A program made the position numbers and the translations under genes. Shown piece by piece: positions 24,010 to 34,257 of a stretch of 64,000 nt of DNA. The stretch is from Bradyrhizobium sp. Ai1a-2 (GTDB lineage: Bacteria > Pseudomonadota > Alphaproteobacteria > Rhizobiales > Xanthobacteraceae), in the NCBI RefSeq assembly GCF_000426245.1, contig NZ_AUEZ01000016.1:62001-126000 (forward strand), given 5' to 3'. The notes beneath the pieces were generated by a model. The model had not been told where the DNA came from. It worked only from the letters and a program-made list of their open reading frames with translations, and searched no databases. Every line of letters starts with the position of its first letter. Position 1 is the first letter of the stretch.

Positions 24010-24909
24010 CTAGGCGGCTGGTGGTGCGGCGGGTTCCCTGATCATCAGGACGTCGCATGGCAGTTCGGCCATGAGATGTTTGCCGACGCTTCCGACCAGC
24101 ATTTCGGAGAGCGCGCCACGGCCCTCGGTGCCGAGCACGACAAGGTCGATGTCCATGTCGCGCACGCCCCGCCGCAGCACTTCATCCGGCGTCCCGAATT
24201 CGATGAAAGAACGTGCGCGCTGCCTGATCGTCTCGCCGCATGTCACTGTCGTCAGGAAGGCTTTGTATTCCTGCTCCACAGCCTGCTGGGTTTGCCGTCG
24301 ATAGGCAGCGGAATCGTGGGCCAACCCGCTCATCGGCATTTCGTATGCGTGGAATATCATGAGCGCCTGCTCGGGGAAGCACTGGACCGCGGCGTCGAGC
24401 GCATGGCGTGATGCATCGGAAAAGTCGATCGCTGCGGCAATGCGGCCGTAAGCCCGCTGTCCCCTTTTCTTCACGATCAGGGTGGGTGTGCGCGAACTGC
24501 GAAGCAGGCGGTCGACCGTCGTACCAAGGAAAAGTCGGCCGAATGGCTCATCCCTCGCAACGCCGGTTATGATGAGATCGCATCCTTTCTTTTCGGCGGT
24601 GCGCACGATCGCCTCGGCCGGGTCGCCTTCGTCGATCACGACATCGGCTGTCTTCGCCAGCGGGCCGATATCCGCCAGCAACTGCTTTGCCGCCACGCTG
24701 ACGGGATCGGGTGGGCGTCGCCAGGATGGAACGGTCGGATCGAAATCCGCATCCTGGAGGTTTTCGAGAACGTGCAGGATCACGAGCTTTGCCTGCCACG
24801 ACTGCGACAGCAGCACGGCGCGATCGAGCGCGCGGTCGCAGCGAGGGCTGAGATCCGTGGCAAGCAGGATCGATTTCGGCGGTTCTTTCGTCGGGCTTGC
24901 TTCGCTCAT
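24010..24909 (-). CDS. tandem universal stress protein
   Basis: Protein of 299 residues with two UspA domains (about 13-147 and 154-290). The second has the complete ATP-binding pattern G-x2-G-x9-G-S (GTEGRGALSEMLVGSVG); the first has GVARDEPFGRLFLGTTV, in which the second glycine position is altered, so it may bind nucleotide poorly. Such tandem USPs are often in hypoxia or FixK regulons in rhizobia. It is divergent from the P-type ATPase and convergent with the PII-like gene. An Fnr-like site lies 195 bases upstream in the shared region, closer to the ATPase. Confidence 0.93.
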   Translation of the reverse strand: MSEASPTKEPPKSILLATDLSPRCDRALDRAVLLSQSWQAKLVILHVLENLQDADFDPTVPSWRRPPDPVSVAAKQLLADIGPLAKTADVVIDEGDPAEAIVRTAEKKGCDLIITGVARDEPFGRLFLGTTVDRLLRSSRTPTLIVKKRGQRAYGRIAAAIDFSDASRHALDAAVQCFPEQALMIFHAYEMPMSGLAHDSAAYRRQTQQAVEQEYKAFLTTVTCGETIRQRARSFIEFGTPDEVLRRGVRDMDIDLVVLGTEGRGALSEMLVGSVGKHLMAELPCDVLMIREPAAPPAA

Positions 24910-25103
24910 GTGACGCTACCTTTCAGCCGTGCGGCAGGCTCCATTCAATTCGCCGAAAGCACCGGTGTCCTGTTCGTCGCCGCGATGCGATCGTCCGGGT
25001 TCCAGCACGTGACCGCAACGGTCTTGGCTGCGACATTTCGTTCACCTGCTTCCGTCGCAATCGCGTTCCCATGACTGCTGTAGCGTCGATCGCGTCGTGT
25101 GGG

Positions 25104-25117
25104 TTGACATGGATCAT
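25104..25117 (+). promoter_or_regulatory. Fnr/FixK-like operator upstream of the P-type ATPase
   Basis: TTGACATGGATCAT matches TTGAT-N4-ATCAA at eight of ten conserved bases with exact spacing. Its centre is about 66 bases before the ATPase ATG, which fits an activator site near -41 with a short leader. FixK-type control of a USP/cation-pump pair under low oxygen is plausible; not proven. Nothing else is seen in 24910-25176. Confidence 0.4.
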
Positions 25118-25176
25118 CCCGACAAGCGCGGTTCCCGGTACCAGGAAACTTCATCGCAACGTATCATTGCAGCGGC

Positions 25177-28011
25177 ATGCATAGGAAATCCTCCGATCCG
25201 ACGATGCACGAGGCACACCGGCAAACGGCGGCGGAGACGGTGGCCGCCCTGCATACGGATGCCGCGCGCGGCCTGAGCAGTGCGGAGGCCGCCCGGCGCC
25301 TTGCGCGCGATGGGCGGAACGAACTGGATACGGTGCCACCGCGTCCGGAATGGCTGAAGTTCCTCGATCAGTTCACCGACGTGCTGGTGCTTCTCTTGAT
25401 CGCGGCGGCGGTTATCTCGATCGCGATCTGGCTGAATGAGCACGAAACCGCGCTGCCTTACGAGGCCATCGCGATCCTTGCCATCGTCCTGCTCAACGCG
25501 CTCATGGGCTACATCCAGGAGGCCCGGGCGGAGCGCGCCGCAGCCGCGTTGCGTGAGATGTCCGCCGCGCACTCGAACGTAGTCCGCGATGGCGAGCGGC
25601 GCAACATCCCGGCGGCCGAGCTGGTGCCGGGCGACATCATCGTCATTGCGGAAGGCGATACCATTCCGGCCGACGCCCGGCTGATCGAAACTGCCGCGCT
25701 GCAGACGGCGGAAGCCGCGCTCACCGGCGAAAGCCTGCCGGTGAGCAAGCACGTCGCGCCCGTGGCTGAAAAGGCCGAGCTGGGCGACTGGCACAACATG
25801 ATCTTCAGCGGGACCATCGCGGTCTATGGGCATGGCCGCGCTGTGGTCACCGCCACGGGGATGCAGACCCAGATGGGCCGGATCGCCGGCATGCTGCGTG
25901 AGGCGCCGCAGGAGACCACGCCGCTGCAGCGGGAGCTTGCGCGCGTCGGCAAGATGCTTGCGATCACGGTCGTGTTGATTGCAGTGGCCATGATCGGCAC
26001 GATCTTTCTCGTCAGCGACATCCACGGCTTCTCCCAGATTTTCGCGGTGCTGCTGCTCGGCGTGGCGCTGGCCGTCGCAGCGGTTCCGGAAGGATTGCCG
26101 GCGGTGGTCACCGCCGTGCTGTCCATCGGCATGCAGCGGATGGCGAAGAAGAACGCTATCATCCGCCGTCTCGCCGCGGTGGAAGCGCTCGGCTCGGCGA
26201 CCGTCATCGCATCCGACAAGACCGGCACCTTGACCAGGAACGAGATGACCGTGCGCCGGGTCGTGACGGCGAGCGGCTGCACCAATCTCTCCGGCACCGG
26301 CTATGCGCCGGAAGGAGACGTGCATCTCGTCGGCGATGCGTCGGACAGGAACGCGTTGCAATTCGAGCTCGAACGCACGCTGACGGCGGCCGAGCGCGCC
26401 AACAACGCGATACTGCAGGAGCGCGACGGCGCCTGGATCGTGCAGGGCGATCCGACCGAAGGCGCATTGATCGTGGCTGCCTGCAAGGCCGGCCTGCTTC
26501 CTGCCGCGCTTGACCAGCGCTTCGCCCGGATCGGCGAGATTCCGTTCTCGTCCGAGCGTAAACTGATGAGCACGGTGCATACGGACACCGAGCGGCGCGA
26601 CCGCCTGATTGCGGTGACCAAGGGTGCGCCCGATGTCCTGCTCGCGCGCTGCACCCACGAACTCGTCGGACCGGACGCAGTCGCGCTCACCGCCGCGCGC
26701 AAGTCTGAGATCATGGCGAGCAATGATGCGCTTGCCGAGGAAGCGTTGCGGACGCTTGGCGTCGCCTTCCGCTCGCTGCCCGCGGAAAGGTCGCAGCGTG
26801 ATGCATTCGACGAGAATGTGGAGCAGGACCTCGTCTTTCTCGGCCTGATCGGCATGATCGATCCGCCGCGCCAGGAAGCGCGCGATGCGGTCGCACGCTG
26901 CCGGGTAGCGGGCATCCGCCCTATCATGATTACGGGCGATCATCCCAAGACTGCGGCGATCATCGCCGCCGAGCTCGGCATCATCACATCAGGTCAACGC
27001 GCGGTTTCCGGCGCCGAGTTCGAGGCCATGACGGAGGAAGAACTCGACCGCACCGTGCAGGAGGTCTCGGTCTATGCGCGCGTCAATCCCAGTCACAAGC
27101 TGCGCATCGTGCGGGCGCTGCAGCGGGCAGGGGAAACCGTGGCGATGACCGGGGACGGCGTCAACGACGCCCCGGCGCTGAAGGCGGCCGACATTGGCGT
27201 CGCGATGGGAATTGCCGGCACCGACGTCTCCAAGGAGGCGGCCGATATGGTCCTCGCCGACGACAATTTTGTCACCATCGTCGCCGCGGTCGAGGAGGGA
27301 CGCGCGATCTTCGCCAATATCCGCAAATTCCTGCGCTATCTGCTGTCGTCGAATATCGGTGAGGTCTTGACGATGTTCTTCGGCGTCGTGCTCGCGGACA
27401 GCATCGGACTTTCCGCCGCCGGCGGTGTCGTCGTGCTCCCGCTGCTGGCGACGCAGATCCTCTGGATCAACCTGGTGACCGACGGCGCGCCCGCGCTCGC
27501 TGTCGCGGTCGACCCGGCGGACCCGGCCATCATGCAGCGCCCGCCGCGCCCGCGCGATGAGGGCGTCATGACGCGGCACATGTGGGGCGGGATTTTCCTG
27601 GTCGGGATCATCATGGCATCAGGCACGTTGCTGGTGCTGGACGCCTCGCTTCCGGGCGGCCTGATCGAAGGCTCGGGCACGATCGCCTATGGGCGAACCA
27701 TGGCCTTCACGACGCTGGTGCTGTTTCAGCTTTTCAATGTGTTCAACGCGCGCTCCGACGAACTCAGCGCATTCCACGGGCTCTTCACCAATGCCTGGCT
27801 CTGGGCAGCGGTGGTGCTTTCGCTCCTGCTGCACGCATTCGTGATCTATACGCCCTTCCTCCAGGAGGCATTTTCGACCGTCAGCCTGAGCGCCGGTGAC
27901 TGGCTGTTCTGTGCGGCGGTCGCAAGCTCGGTGTTGTGGCTGTGTGAACTGAGCAAGGTTGCGATACGGGGAATCGGCGGCCCTTCCAGCCCCAGCTTGG
28001 CGCCCCGATAG
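25177..28011 (+). CDS. P2A-type cation-transporting ATPase (Ca2+-ATPase-like)
   Basis: Inner-membrane ATP-driven cation pump, 944 residues. It has the actuator motif TGES ([11 protein letters not shown]), phosphorylation site D347 ([11 protein letters not shown]) and the hinge [14 protein letters not shown]4 has [12 protein letters not shown]5 has [10 protein letters not shown] and TM6 has [12 protein letters not shown], the residues that bind calcium in SERCA-type pumps (E in PEGL; N and E; N, T and D), arguing for Ca2+ or Mn2+ over heavy metals. At the TM8 site the SERCA Glu is replaced by Asp (NARSDE). There is no N-terminal metal-binding domain. An in-frame ATG at 25204 is an alternative start. 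It lies next to a USP and a two-component pair, suggesting a stress or low-oxygen role. Confidence 0.93.
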   Translation: MHRKSSDPTMHEAHRQTAAETVAALHTDAARGLSSAEAARRLARDGRNELDTVPPRPEWLKFLDQFTDVLVLLLIAAAVISIAIWLNEHETALPYEAIAILAIVLLNALMGYIQEARAERAAAALREMSAAHSNVVRDGERRNIPAAELVPGDIIVIAEGDTIPADARLIETAALQTAEAALTGESLPVSKHVAPVAEKAELGDWHNMIFSGTIAVYGHGRAVVTATGMQTQMGRIAGMLREAPQETTPLQRELARVGKMLAITVVLIAVAMIGTIFLVSDIHGFSQIFAVLLLGVALAVAAVPEGLPAVVTAVLSIGMQRMAKKNAIIRRLAAVEALGSATVIASDKTGTLTRNEMTVRRVVTASGCTNLSGTGYAPEGDVHLVGDASDRNALQFELERTLTAAERANNAILQERDGAWIVQGDPTEGALIVAACKAGLLPAALDQRFARIGEIPFSSERKLMSTVHTDTERRDRLIAVTKGAPDVLLARCTHELVGPDAVALTAARKSEIMASNDALAEEALRTLGVAFRSLPAERSQRDAFDENVEQDLVFLGLIGMIDPPRQEARDAVARCRVAGIRPIMITGDHPKTAAIIAAELGIITSGQRAVSGAEFEAMTEEELDRTVQEVSVYARVNPSHKLRIVRALQRAGETVAMTGDGVNDAPALKAADIGVAMGIAGTDVSKEAADMVLADDNFVTIVAAVEEGRAIFANIRKFLRYLLSSNIGEVLTMFFGVVLADSIGLSAAGGVVVLPLLATQILWINLVTDGAPALAVAVDPADPAIMQRPPRPRDEGVMTRHMWGGIFLVGIIMASGTLLVLDASLPGGLIEGSGTIAYGRTMAFTTLVLFQLFNVFNARSDELSAFHGLFTNAWLWAAVVLSLLLHAFVIYTPFLQEAFSTVSLSAGDWLFCAAVASSVLWLCELSKVAIRGIGGPSSPSLAPR

Positions 28012-28084
28012 CCGCCAAACACGCAATGTAGCCGCAATCCAACGGCTCTATGGAACCCGGTGAACTTGAATTGCCTGGGTCAGG

Positions 28085-28762
28085 GTGGTGCGGATACTTC
28101 TGGTTGAGGACGAAGACGAGATGGCGTCGGCCTTGTCTGCGGTCCTGAAACGCTACGACATGCTGGCCGACCGGGCGACCTCGCTGCTGGAGGCCGCGGA
28201 GATCATGGTGGCGGGCGCCTATGACGCGATCCTGCTCGACCGTAACCTGCCCGACGGCGACGGTATCAGCTTGATCCCTAAGCTCCGCGCCAAGGCGATC
28301 CCGACCCCGGTGATCGTGCTGACGGCGCGGGGCGAATTGTCGGACCGCGTCACCGGCCTCGACACCGGCGCCGACGACTATCTGGCCAAACCGTTCGCGG
28401 TCGAGGAATTGCTGGCGCGGCTGCGCGCGGTGTGGCGGCGGCCCGCCGACCTGCAGCCCGATATCGTCAGGCTCGGGCGGCTGAGCTTCAATCTGAACCA
28501 TTGCGAGGCCGAGGTCGACGGCCGCCTCCTGGAATTACCGCGCCGCGAGTTGCTGGTGCTGCAAACCCTGATGCGGCGGATGGGGCGCACGGTGGTGCGC
28601 TCTTCACTCGAGGCCGCGGTCTATTCGCTCGATGAAGAGGTGCAGTCGAATGCGCTGGACACGCATGTCTCGCGCCTGCGCCGCAAGCTCACCGAGGCCG
28701 GCGCCGGCGTCGAGATCCACGGCATCCGCGGCGTCGGCTATCTCCTGAGGGCGGCATCATGA
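28085..28762 (+). CDS. OmpR/PhoB-family response regulator
   Basis: DNA-binding response regulator, 225 residues, starting at GTG. The receiver has E8-D9-E10 (VEDEDE), phosphorylation site D52 (LLDRNLPDGDG) and K102 (YLAKPFAVEELLAR). The winged-helix effector domain (about 130-222) has the OmpR signature DTHVSRLRRKL and IRGVGYLL. The stop overlaps the kinase start as ATGA, so the two form one operon. It is 73 bases after the ATPase stop, so regulation of the ATPase is possible but not shown. Confidence 0.95.
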   Translation: MVRILLVEDEDEMASALSAVLKRYDMLADRATSLLEAAEIMVAGAYDAILLDRNLPDGDGISLIPKLRAKAIPTPVIVLTARGELSDRVTGLDTGADDYLAKPFAVEELLARLRAVWRRPADLQPDIVRLGRLSFNLNHCEAEVDGRLLELPRRELLVLQTLMRRMGRTVVRSSLEAAVYSLDEEVQSNALDTHVSRLRRKLTEAGAGVEIHGIRGVGYLLRAAS

Positions 28763-30138
28763 CGGCGATGAACACGGCGTCGTTGCGGTCGCGCCTGATC
28801 CGCCGATTGATCCCGCTGCATGCGGTGCTGCTCGTCGCTCTTGTTGTTTTGGTCATTGCAACTCTGTGGGCGTCCGGTTGCGTATATCGACGCGACGAGG
28901 GACGCGGCATCGACGTGCTGCGCGACGCGGTGGCGCGCAGCGCCGACGGAACGCTTGTCCTGCACGAGACGCCGGCGCTGAAGGAGCTGCGCGGCGATAC
29001 GCGTAATTTGTGGTTCGTGATCCACGACAAGTCCGGCCATTCGCTCTCCGAGGGCAACGTGCCGCCGGAGTTTTCCCGTCTCGGCGGCGCGCTCGGCGAT
29101 GTCGATGGCGAAACTCGTAGCTGGGATCGCGCCCGTGACGATTCGCGTCGTATCAGCGGGCAGATGAAAGTGGTTGAGACCGCAGCAGGCCCGGTGCAGA
29201 TCATCGTCACCAGCGAGATCAGGATCTCGGATGCGCAGTCGCTGCTGCAGATCACGCTAGCTTTCTTCGGGCTGATGTTGCCCGGCTTTGCCCTGATGGC
29301 GCTGACGACGCTGGTGGCGACCCCGCTCGTGGTGCGAAACGCGCTCGCGGGCCTCGACGAAGCGGCGCATCAGGCCGGCGAAATCGACATCGACAAGCGC
29401 GGCGCCAGGCTCCCGGTCGGCGCGGTCCCGACCGAGATCGCGCCGCTGGTGACCGCCGTCAACGATGCGCTCGGACGGCTCGACGAAGGCTATGAGCGGC
29501 ACCGGCGCTTTCTGGCTGACGCCGCGCACGAATTGCGGACGCCGATCGCGATCCTCACCACGCGCCTCGAAGGCCTGCCGCAGAGCACGGAGAAAGCGCG
29601 CCTGATCGAGGACGTCTCGCGGCTTTCGACGCTGACCGAGCAGTTGCTCGATCTGCAGCGGCTCGAGCAGCGGCTGGTGCAATCGTCCGCCATCGATCTT
29701 GCAGCTCTCTGCGCGCAGGTGATCGCCGATCTCGCGCCGCTGGCGATCGCGGCCGGCTATGAGATCTCGTTGCAGCATGAGGGCGCGCGCATCGAGGTGT
29801 GGGGCGATCGGGGCGCGCTCGAACGCGCCGTCGTCAATCTGGTGCAGAATGCGATCCAGCATGGCGGCCATCGCGGCGCCATCGTCGTTGCCGTCAGCGC
29901 GCCGGCGACGGTCGAAGTCCGCGACCAGGGCCCCGGCATTCCGGCTGCCGAGCGCGAGCGCATCTTCGAGCCGTTCCACCGCCTGCAGCCGCGGCATCGC
30001 GGCGCGGGCCTCGGCCTCAACCTCGTGCGCGAGATCATCCATCTGCATCGCGGCGAGGTCAGCGTCACCGAACGAAGCGGCCACGGCGCCTGCTTCCGCA
30101 TCTCGCTGCCGCCGATGGTGCTCCCCGCTTTGGGCTGA
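28759..30138 (+). CDS. sensor histidine kinase
   Basis: Membrane kinase partner of the preceding regulator, 459 residues. TM1 is about 16-39 and TM2 about 165-190, enclosing a roughly 130-residue periplasmic sensor domain. After a HAMP-like linker the dimerisation domain has phospho-H257 (LADAAHELRTPIA), and the ATPase domain has an N box (NLVQNAIQHG), G1 (VRDQGPGIP), an F box (ERIFEPFHR) and G2 (GAGLGLNLVREI). The periplasmic domain has no family that I recognise. All catalytic motifs are intact. Confidence 0.94.
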   Translation: MTAMNTASLRSRLIRRLIPLHAVLLVALVVLVIATLWASGCVYRRDEGRGIDVLRDAVARSADGTLVLHETPALKELRGDTRNLWFVIHDKSGHSLSEGNVPPEFSRLGGALGDVDGETRSWDRARDDSRRISGQMKVVETAAGPVQIIVTSEIRISDAQSLLQITLAFFGLMLPGFALMALTTLVATPLVVRNALAGLDEAAHQAGEIDIDKRGARLPVGAVPTEIAPLVTAVNDALGRLDEGYERHRRFLADAAHELRTPIAILTTRLEGLPQSTEKARLIEDVSRLSTLTEQLLDLQRLEQRLVQSSAIDLAALCAQVIADLAPLAIAAGYEISLQHEGARIEVWGDRGALERAVVNLVQNAIQHGGHRGAIVVAVSAPATVEVRDQGPGIPAAERERIFEPFHRLQPRHRGAGLGLNLVREIIHLHRGEVSVTERSGHGACFRISLPPMVLPALG

Positions 30139-30145
30139 GGGATCT

Positions 30146-30235
30146 GTAGCCCGGGTGAAGCGAAGCGCAACCCGGGACATCTGCATCAACATCGACGACC
30201 GTCCCCGGGTTACGCTGACGCTCCACCCGGGCTAC
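30146..30235. repeat. GTAGCCCGGGT palindromic repeat
   Basis: Begins GTAGCCCGGGTGAAGCG and ends CGCTCCACCCGGGCTAC, two near-perfect arms with a less symmetric centre. Inverted copy of the element at 19074-19167. It starts eight bases after the kinase stop. Confidence 0.75.
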
Positions 30236-30388
30236 GGCATTTTTCATGTGGCCACATCATCTCCTCGCAACACGCAATGCTGTTGCAATGCCGCGCGTGG
30301 ATGGTGAGCGCGTCTTGATCCGAATCGCATCTGGGGCTTGCGGCACGGCGCCGGGACAATGCGCTGATTATTGCAAGGTCATGGACTC

Positions 30389-31066
30389 ATGTCTCACGAT
30401 GCCACATCGTTTTTTCTCTCCTGGCTGTTCAACCCGCGCCGTGTCGGCGCGGTCGCCCCATCCGGCAATGCGCTCGCCGAACTGATCACCCGCGAGATTA
30501 CGTCGTCATCCGGCCCCGTCATCGAGCTCGGCGCAGGCACCGGCGTCTTCACCTACAAGCTGCTGCAGAAGGGAATCAGGCAGCAGGATCTCACCATCGT
30601 CGAATACGGATCCGAATTCGTCCAGGTCCTGCAATTGCGCTTTCCCGGCGCGCGCGTGCTGTGGATGGATGCGGCGCGGCTCGGCACGGTGAAGCTCGCC
30701 GATGACGGTTCGGTCGGTGCGATCGTGAGCGGCTTGCCGTTGCTCACGATGTCGCCGCGCAAGGTGCTGTCGATCCTGAGCGGCGCGTTTCGCTATGTGC
30801 GTCCGAACGGCGCGTTCTATCAGTTCACCTATGGACCGAGGGCGCCGATCCCGCGGCCGATCCTCGATCGGCTCGGGCTCAAAGCCACGCTGGTCGGGCG
30901 CACCATGAGCAACCTGCCGCCGGCCTCCGTCTATCGGCTGGTGCGGCGCGCGCCCTCGCGCTTCTCCGCGCTGCGTTCCGGCGCGATCGAGGATCAGTCG
31001 CAGCTCGACGATCTCGGGCTGCGACCCCGATTGACAGTCGTTCCTCAGGTACTCGAGCCGGGCTAG
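30389..31066 (+). CDS. class I SAM-dependent methyltransferase (phospholipid N-methyltransferase-like)
   Basis: Protein of 225 residues from the ATG at 30389, chosen over a TTG 18 bases upstream because MSHDATSFFLSWLFNPRRVGAV-type openings are usual in the family. SAM motif I is VIELGAGTGVFTYKL, followed by the acidic strand TIVEYGSEF. The family also contains rRNA adenine dimethylase relatives and PmtA, which makes phosphatidylcholine; the N-terminal FNPRRVGAVAPSG segment matches the PmtA-like group. The stop codon overlaps the left arm of a repeat hairpin. A weak Fnr-like sequence (TTGATCCGAATCGC, 30315-30328) lies upstream. Confidence 0.78.
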   Translation: MSHDATSFFLSWLFNPRRVGAVAPSGNALAELITREITSSSGPVIELGAGTGVFTYKLLQKGIRQQDLTIVEYGSEFVQVLQLRFPGARVLWMDAARLGTVKLADDGSVGAIVSGLPLLTMSPRKVLSILSGAFRYVRPNGAFYQFTYGPRAPIPRPILDRLGLKATLVGRTMSNLPPASVYRLVRRAPSRFSALRSGAIEDQSQLDDLGLRPRLTVVPQVLEPG

Positions 31067-31170
31067 AGCTTTGGTTCTGACAGAGTCAGAACCGAAGCTC
31101 TAGATTCTTGTTCTGACGCGTTTTCTTCACGCGAACCGGTGTCCCACTTCGCTCGAAAACGCTCTGTTGC
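31065..31170. repeat. intergenic repeat with strong hairpin
   Basis: A 17-base stem (31065-31081 with 31085-31101, one G-T wobble) encloses a three-base loop and swallows two bases of the methyltransferase stop codon. The remainder, read in reverse, contains AGAGCGTTTTCGAGCGAAG and CACCGGTTCGCGTGAAG, matching the repeat at 17772. It probably also ends transcription of the two convergent genes. Confidence 0.7.
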
Positions 31171-32850
31171 TCACGCGGCGCGGATGTTGGCGAGGAAGCC
31201 GTCGACCTTGCCTCGCAGCATCGCGGCCTGCCTGTTGAGCTCTTCCGCCGAATCCAGCACCTTGCCCGCGGCCGTGCCGGTGTCGCCCGCGGCGCGGGTG
31301 ACGCCGCCGATATTGCTGGAGACCGCGCTGGTTCCGTGCGCGGCTTCCTGCACGTTGCGGGCGATCTCCCTGGTGGCCGAGCCCTGCTGCTCGACCGCCG
31401 CCGCAATCACGGTGGTGATCTCGTTGATCCCGCCGATCGTGCCGCCGATGCCCTCGATCGCCTGCACGGCGTCCGTCGTCGCGCCCTGCATCGCCGCGAC
31501 CTGCGCGGAAATCTCCTCGGTCGCCTTCGCGGTCTGGCTCGCCAGCGATTTGACTTCGCTGGCCACCACCGCAAAGCCGCGTCCGGCCTCGCCGGCGCGC
31601 GCCGCCTCGATCGTGGCGTTCAGCGCCAGGAGGTTGGTCTGGCTCGCGATATCGCTGATGAGCTTGATCACGTCGCCGATCTTCTGCGCCGCCGCCGAGA
31701 GGCCTTGCACCGTCACATTGGTGCGGTTGGCCTCGTCCACCGCCTGCTGGGCCACGCGGGTCGACTCCGCGACCTGGCGTCCGATCTCGGAGACGGAAGA
31801 CGACAATTCTTCCGTCGCAGCAGCAACAGTCTGCACGTTGGCGGACGCCTGTTCGGCGACGGAGGACACCGTCGTCGCCTGCCGGCTCGCTTCCGAGGCC
31901 GCGCCGGACATGCTGTTCGAGGTCGTGCGCAGGTCGACGGCTGCGCCCGCGAGCGCATCGAGCGAGCTGCGGACGCTGTTCTCGAATTCGTCGGCCATCT
32001 TGCCGAGCAGGCTGATCCGCTCGGCTTCCGCCTGATTCTTCATATCGTCCTGTTCGCCGCGCAGCCGCGCCGCATCGATCATGTTGTTCTTGAACACCTG
32101 GACCGACTGCGCCATCGCGCCAACTTCGTCGCGGCGCTCCTGCGCGGGGATCTCGGTGTCGGTCGCGCCGTCGGCGATCTTGCGCATGGCGGCGGTCATG
32201 CCGGTGATCGGGCGGACAATGCTGCGTCCGACGAGGAAGCACATGCCGGCGACGAGCAGCAATGCGACGGCGAGGATCGATCCGATCCAGCGCGCCTCCG
32301 ACCAGAAGATCGCATCGATGTCGTCGAGATAGACGCCGCCGCCGATAGCCCAGCCATAGGGTTTGAATTCGGTCGCATAGGAGATTTTCGGCACCGGCTC
32401 GCCGCCGGCCGCGCGGGAAAAGCGGTACAGCACGAAGCCGCCGCCCTGCGGCGCCATCTCGACCTGCCGGCGGGTGAAGTACACGCCGTCCGTGTCAGGC
32501 GTATCCATCAGGTTCTTGCCCTCGACCTTCGGATTCGGATGCGACTCGACGACGCCTTGCTTGCCCAGGGCATAGAAATAGTCGTCCTTGCCGAAGCGCA
32601 GCGTGCGCAGCAGCGCCTTGCTTCGCTCGAGGACTTGCGCGTCGGAGAGGCCGGCCTTCTTGGCGGCCTCGTAGTCCTGCTCCACCGTCTGCCTCGCGAG
32701 CAGGACCACATCCTGCAGCTTGGCTTTCCGATCTTCGAGCAGATTATTCTTCAGCGCCTGCAGGCTGACAAAGGCCACAGTGACGATGCCGAGCACCGAA
32801 ACTCCGACCATGATCATCAGTTTGGAGGAAATTCTGAGATTGCCGAGCAT
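31171..32850 (-). CDS. methyl-accepting chemotaxis protein with single Cache domain
   Basis: Chemoreceptor of 559 residues. TM1 is about 10-32, TM2 about 188-212, and between them lies an sCache_2-type sensor ([17 protein letters not shown] and [16 protein letters not shown]). A HAMP domain and the signalling domain follow, with tip [19 protein letters not shown] and long flanking coiled coils. It differs from the two receptors in the che operon in sensor class and lacks their DADFQR tail. It lies 150 bases downstream of nnrS on the same strand, which hints at a small-molecule or nitrogen-oxide-related taxis signal (inference). Confidence 0.94.
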   Translation of the reverse strand: MLGNLRISSKLMIMVGVSVLGIVTVAFVSLQALKNNLLEDRKAKLQDVVLLARQTVEQDYEAAKKAGLSDAQVLERSKALLRTLRFGKDDYFYALGKQGVVESHPNPKVEGKNLMDTPDTDGVYFTRRQVEMAPQGGGFVLYRFSRAAGGEPVPKISYATEFKPYGWAIGGGVYLDDIDAIFWSEARWIGSILAVALLLVAGMCFLVGRSIVRPITGMTAAMRKIADGATDTEIPAQERRDEVGAMAQSVQVFKNNMIDAARLRGEQDDMKNQAEAERISLLGKMADEFENSVRSSLDALAGAAVDLRTTSNSMSGAASEASRQATTVSSVAEQASANVQTVAAATEELSSSVSEIGRQVAESTRVAQQAVDEANRTNVTVQGLSAAAQKIGDVIKLISDIASQTNLLALNATIEAARAGEAGRGFAVVASEVKSLASQTAKATEEISAQVAAMQGATTDAVQAIEGIGGTIGGINEITTVIAAAVEQQGSATREIARNVQEAAHGTSAVSSNIGGVTRAAGDTGTAAGKVLDSAEELNRQAAMLRGKVDGFLANIRAA

Positions 32851-33000
32851 CGCACACCTATTCTGGAGCTTTCGGCGGCTTCGGCCGCCGATGGTTCCGA
32901 ACGGATTAATGCGAATTGGTGAAATTGCCCCTAACGGGATACAGCTGCAGTACCTTCCCGATGCGGCCGGTCACCTCCTCGGATACTGTAAATCCAAGCC

Positions 33001-34185
33001 TCACGCCTTTCGCGGCGAGCACAGCGCGGGACCGTAAAGCGCAACGAAGCCGATGAAGGCGATCGCCCAGGCGGCGCCGGCCGCCGTCAGCAGCGGGATC
33101 ATGTGCGCCGGTTCGAGCGAGGCGCAGATGCGTGCGAGCGCGGCGATGACGATCGCGGCATAGATCACCTGCGTTCCTGCGGAGGCCTGCAGCGCCTGGC
33201 CGGTATGGCCGAGGGTGGCGCGCGTCATCACCGCGAGCGTCATCGCGCCGATGGCGCCGCCGGTCCAGGCATGGATGCCGGCGCCCACCGGAACGAGGTC
33301 GATCGCAGCCAGTCCGGTCAGGAGGAAGCCCACCGGTATGAAGGCGTAGGCCAGGTGCAGGATCAGCACCAGGCGGTCGGACACGGTCCGGTATCCGGCC
33401 CAGCGGGCAAGCCGGATCGAATGGAAGACGCCGGCGGGCAGCAGCAGCGCCGCGGTGAGCCAGCCCGACGGCATCGCGACCCAGGCCAGCAGCGCGACGC
33501 CGCCGAGCGCGACCGTGATGCTGTCGAAGCGGCTGAACGGCGCCGGCATCTGGCCGGCGGATTGGCGCGCGAGCCAGTTGCGCGTGAAGCTCGGAACGAT
33601 GCGGCCGCCGATCAGCGTAACCAGCATGATCACAAGCCCGATCGCAAACCGCGTCGAATAATCGGCAAGGCCGTTGAAATGCGCCTCGATATGGAAGGCG
33701 ACATTGGCGAGCGAGAGCAGCGAGACCAGCGCCACGACCGGGAGGTTACTCCACTTGCGTCCCGCCACAATCTCGCGCGCCGCCGCCAAAGCGAGCAGCG
33801 TGAGGAACGCGACGTCGATCACAGCCGCCAGCGCCCATCCGATCGATGCCGAGAGGAAGATCGCGATCCGGCCGGCGATCCAGGTCGAGACCAGCGTCGC
33901 CAGCGAATTGCCTTGCAGCGGCAATCGCCCGGTCCAGTTCGGCACCGCGGTCAACAGGAAGCCGGCGATCACCGCGCTGACATAGCCGAACAGCATCTCG
34001 TGCACATGCCAGTCGCGCGGCGAGAATGCCGTGGTCAGCGCCAGATGGCCTTCATACACCGGGAGCCAGATCAGGATCATCGCGCCGGCATAGGCCGAGC
34101 CGAGCAGGAAGAACGGCCGGAAGCCGTAAGAGAGCACGGCCGGCCCCTGGTACTGGCGCAATCTTGGGATCGACATGGCTGCCAT
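33001..34185 (-). CDS. nnrS: NnrS family haem/copper membrane protein
   Basis: Integral membrane protein of 394 residues with about 12 hydrophobic helices. Typical NnrS features are the opening SYGFRPFFLLGSAYA, HVHEMLFGYVSAVIAGFLLTAVPNW with conserved histidines, and AGIHAWTGGAIGAMTLAVMTRATLGH. NnrS proteins protect against nitric oxide damage and are co-regulated with denitrification by Fnr/NnrR-type factors; a Crp/Fnr regulator is encoded divergently 450 bases away. Start: ATG at 34185 or at 34176 (MSIPRLRQYQG); the sequence GAGCGG precedes both, spaced better for the latter. A repeat lies directly upstream. Confidence 0.9.
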   Translation of the reverse strand: MAAMSIPRLRQYQGPAVLSYGFRPFFLLGSAYAGAMILIWLPVYEGHLALTTAFSPRDWHVHEMLFGYVSAVIAGFLLTAVPNWTGRLPLQGNSLATLVSTWIAGRIAIFLSASIGWALAAVIDVAFLTLLALAAAREIVAGRKWSNLPVVALVSLLSLANVAFHIEAHFNGLADYSTRFAIGLVIMLVTLIGGRIVPSFTRNWLARQSAGQMPAPFSRFDSITVALGGVALLAWVAMPSGWLTAALLLPAGVFHSIRLARWAGYRTVSDRLVLILHLAYAFIPVGFLLTGLAAIDLVPVGAGIHAWTGGAIGAMTLAVMTRATLGHTGQALQASAGTQVIYAAIVIAALARICASLEPAHMIPLLTAAGAAWAIAFIGFVALYGPALCSPRKA

Positions 34186-34195
34186 CCGCTCGTTT

Positions 34196-34257
34196 AGAGC
34201 ATGATCCGGAAAAGTGGATACCGGTTTTCCGAAAAGATCATGCGCAAACAAAAAGAT
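34196..34257. repeat. GAGCATGATCCGGAAAA intergenic repeat
   Basis: AGAGCATGATCCGGAAAAGTGG then CCGGTTTTCCGAAAAGATCATG forms a folded unit (GATC and CCGGAAAA arms inverted around CCGG). It matches the degenerate copy at 4629-4703. It sits between the nnrS start and the hairpin downstream of the 45-residue gene. Confidence 0.65.

Noticed and set aside
25114..26943. 609-codon minus-strand frame
   Set aside because: Opposite the P-type ATPase, which has all catalytic motifs.
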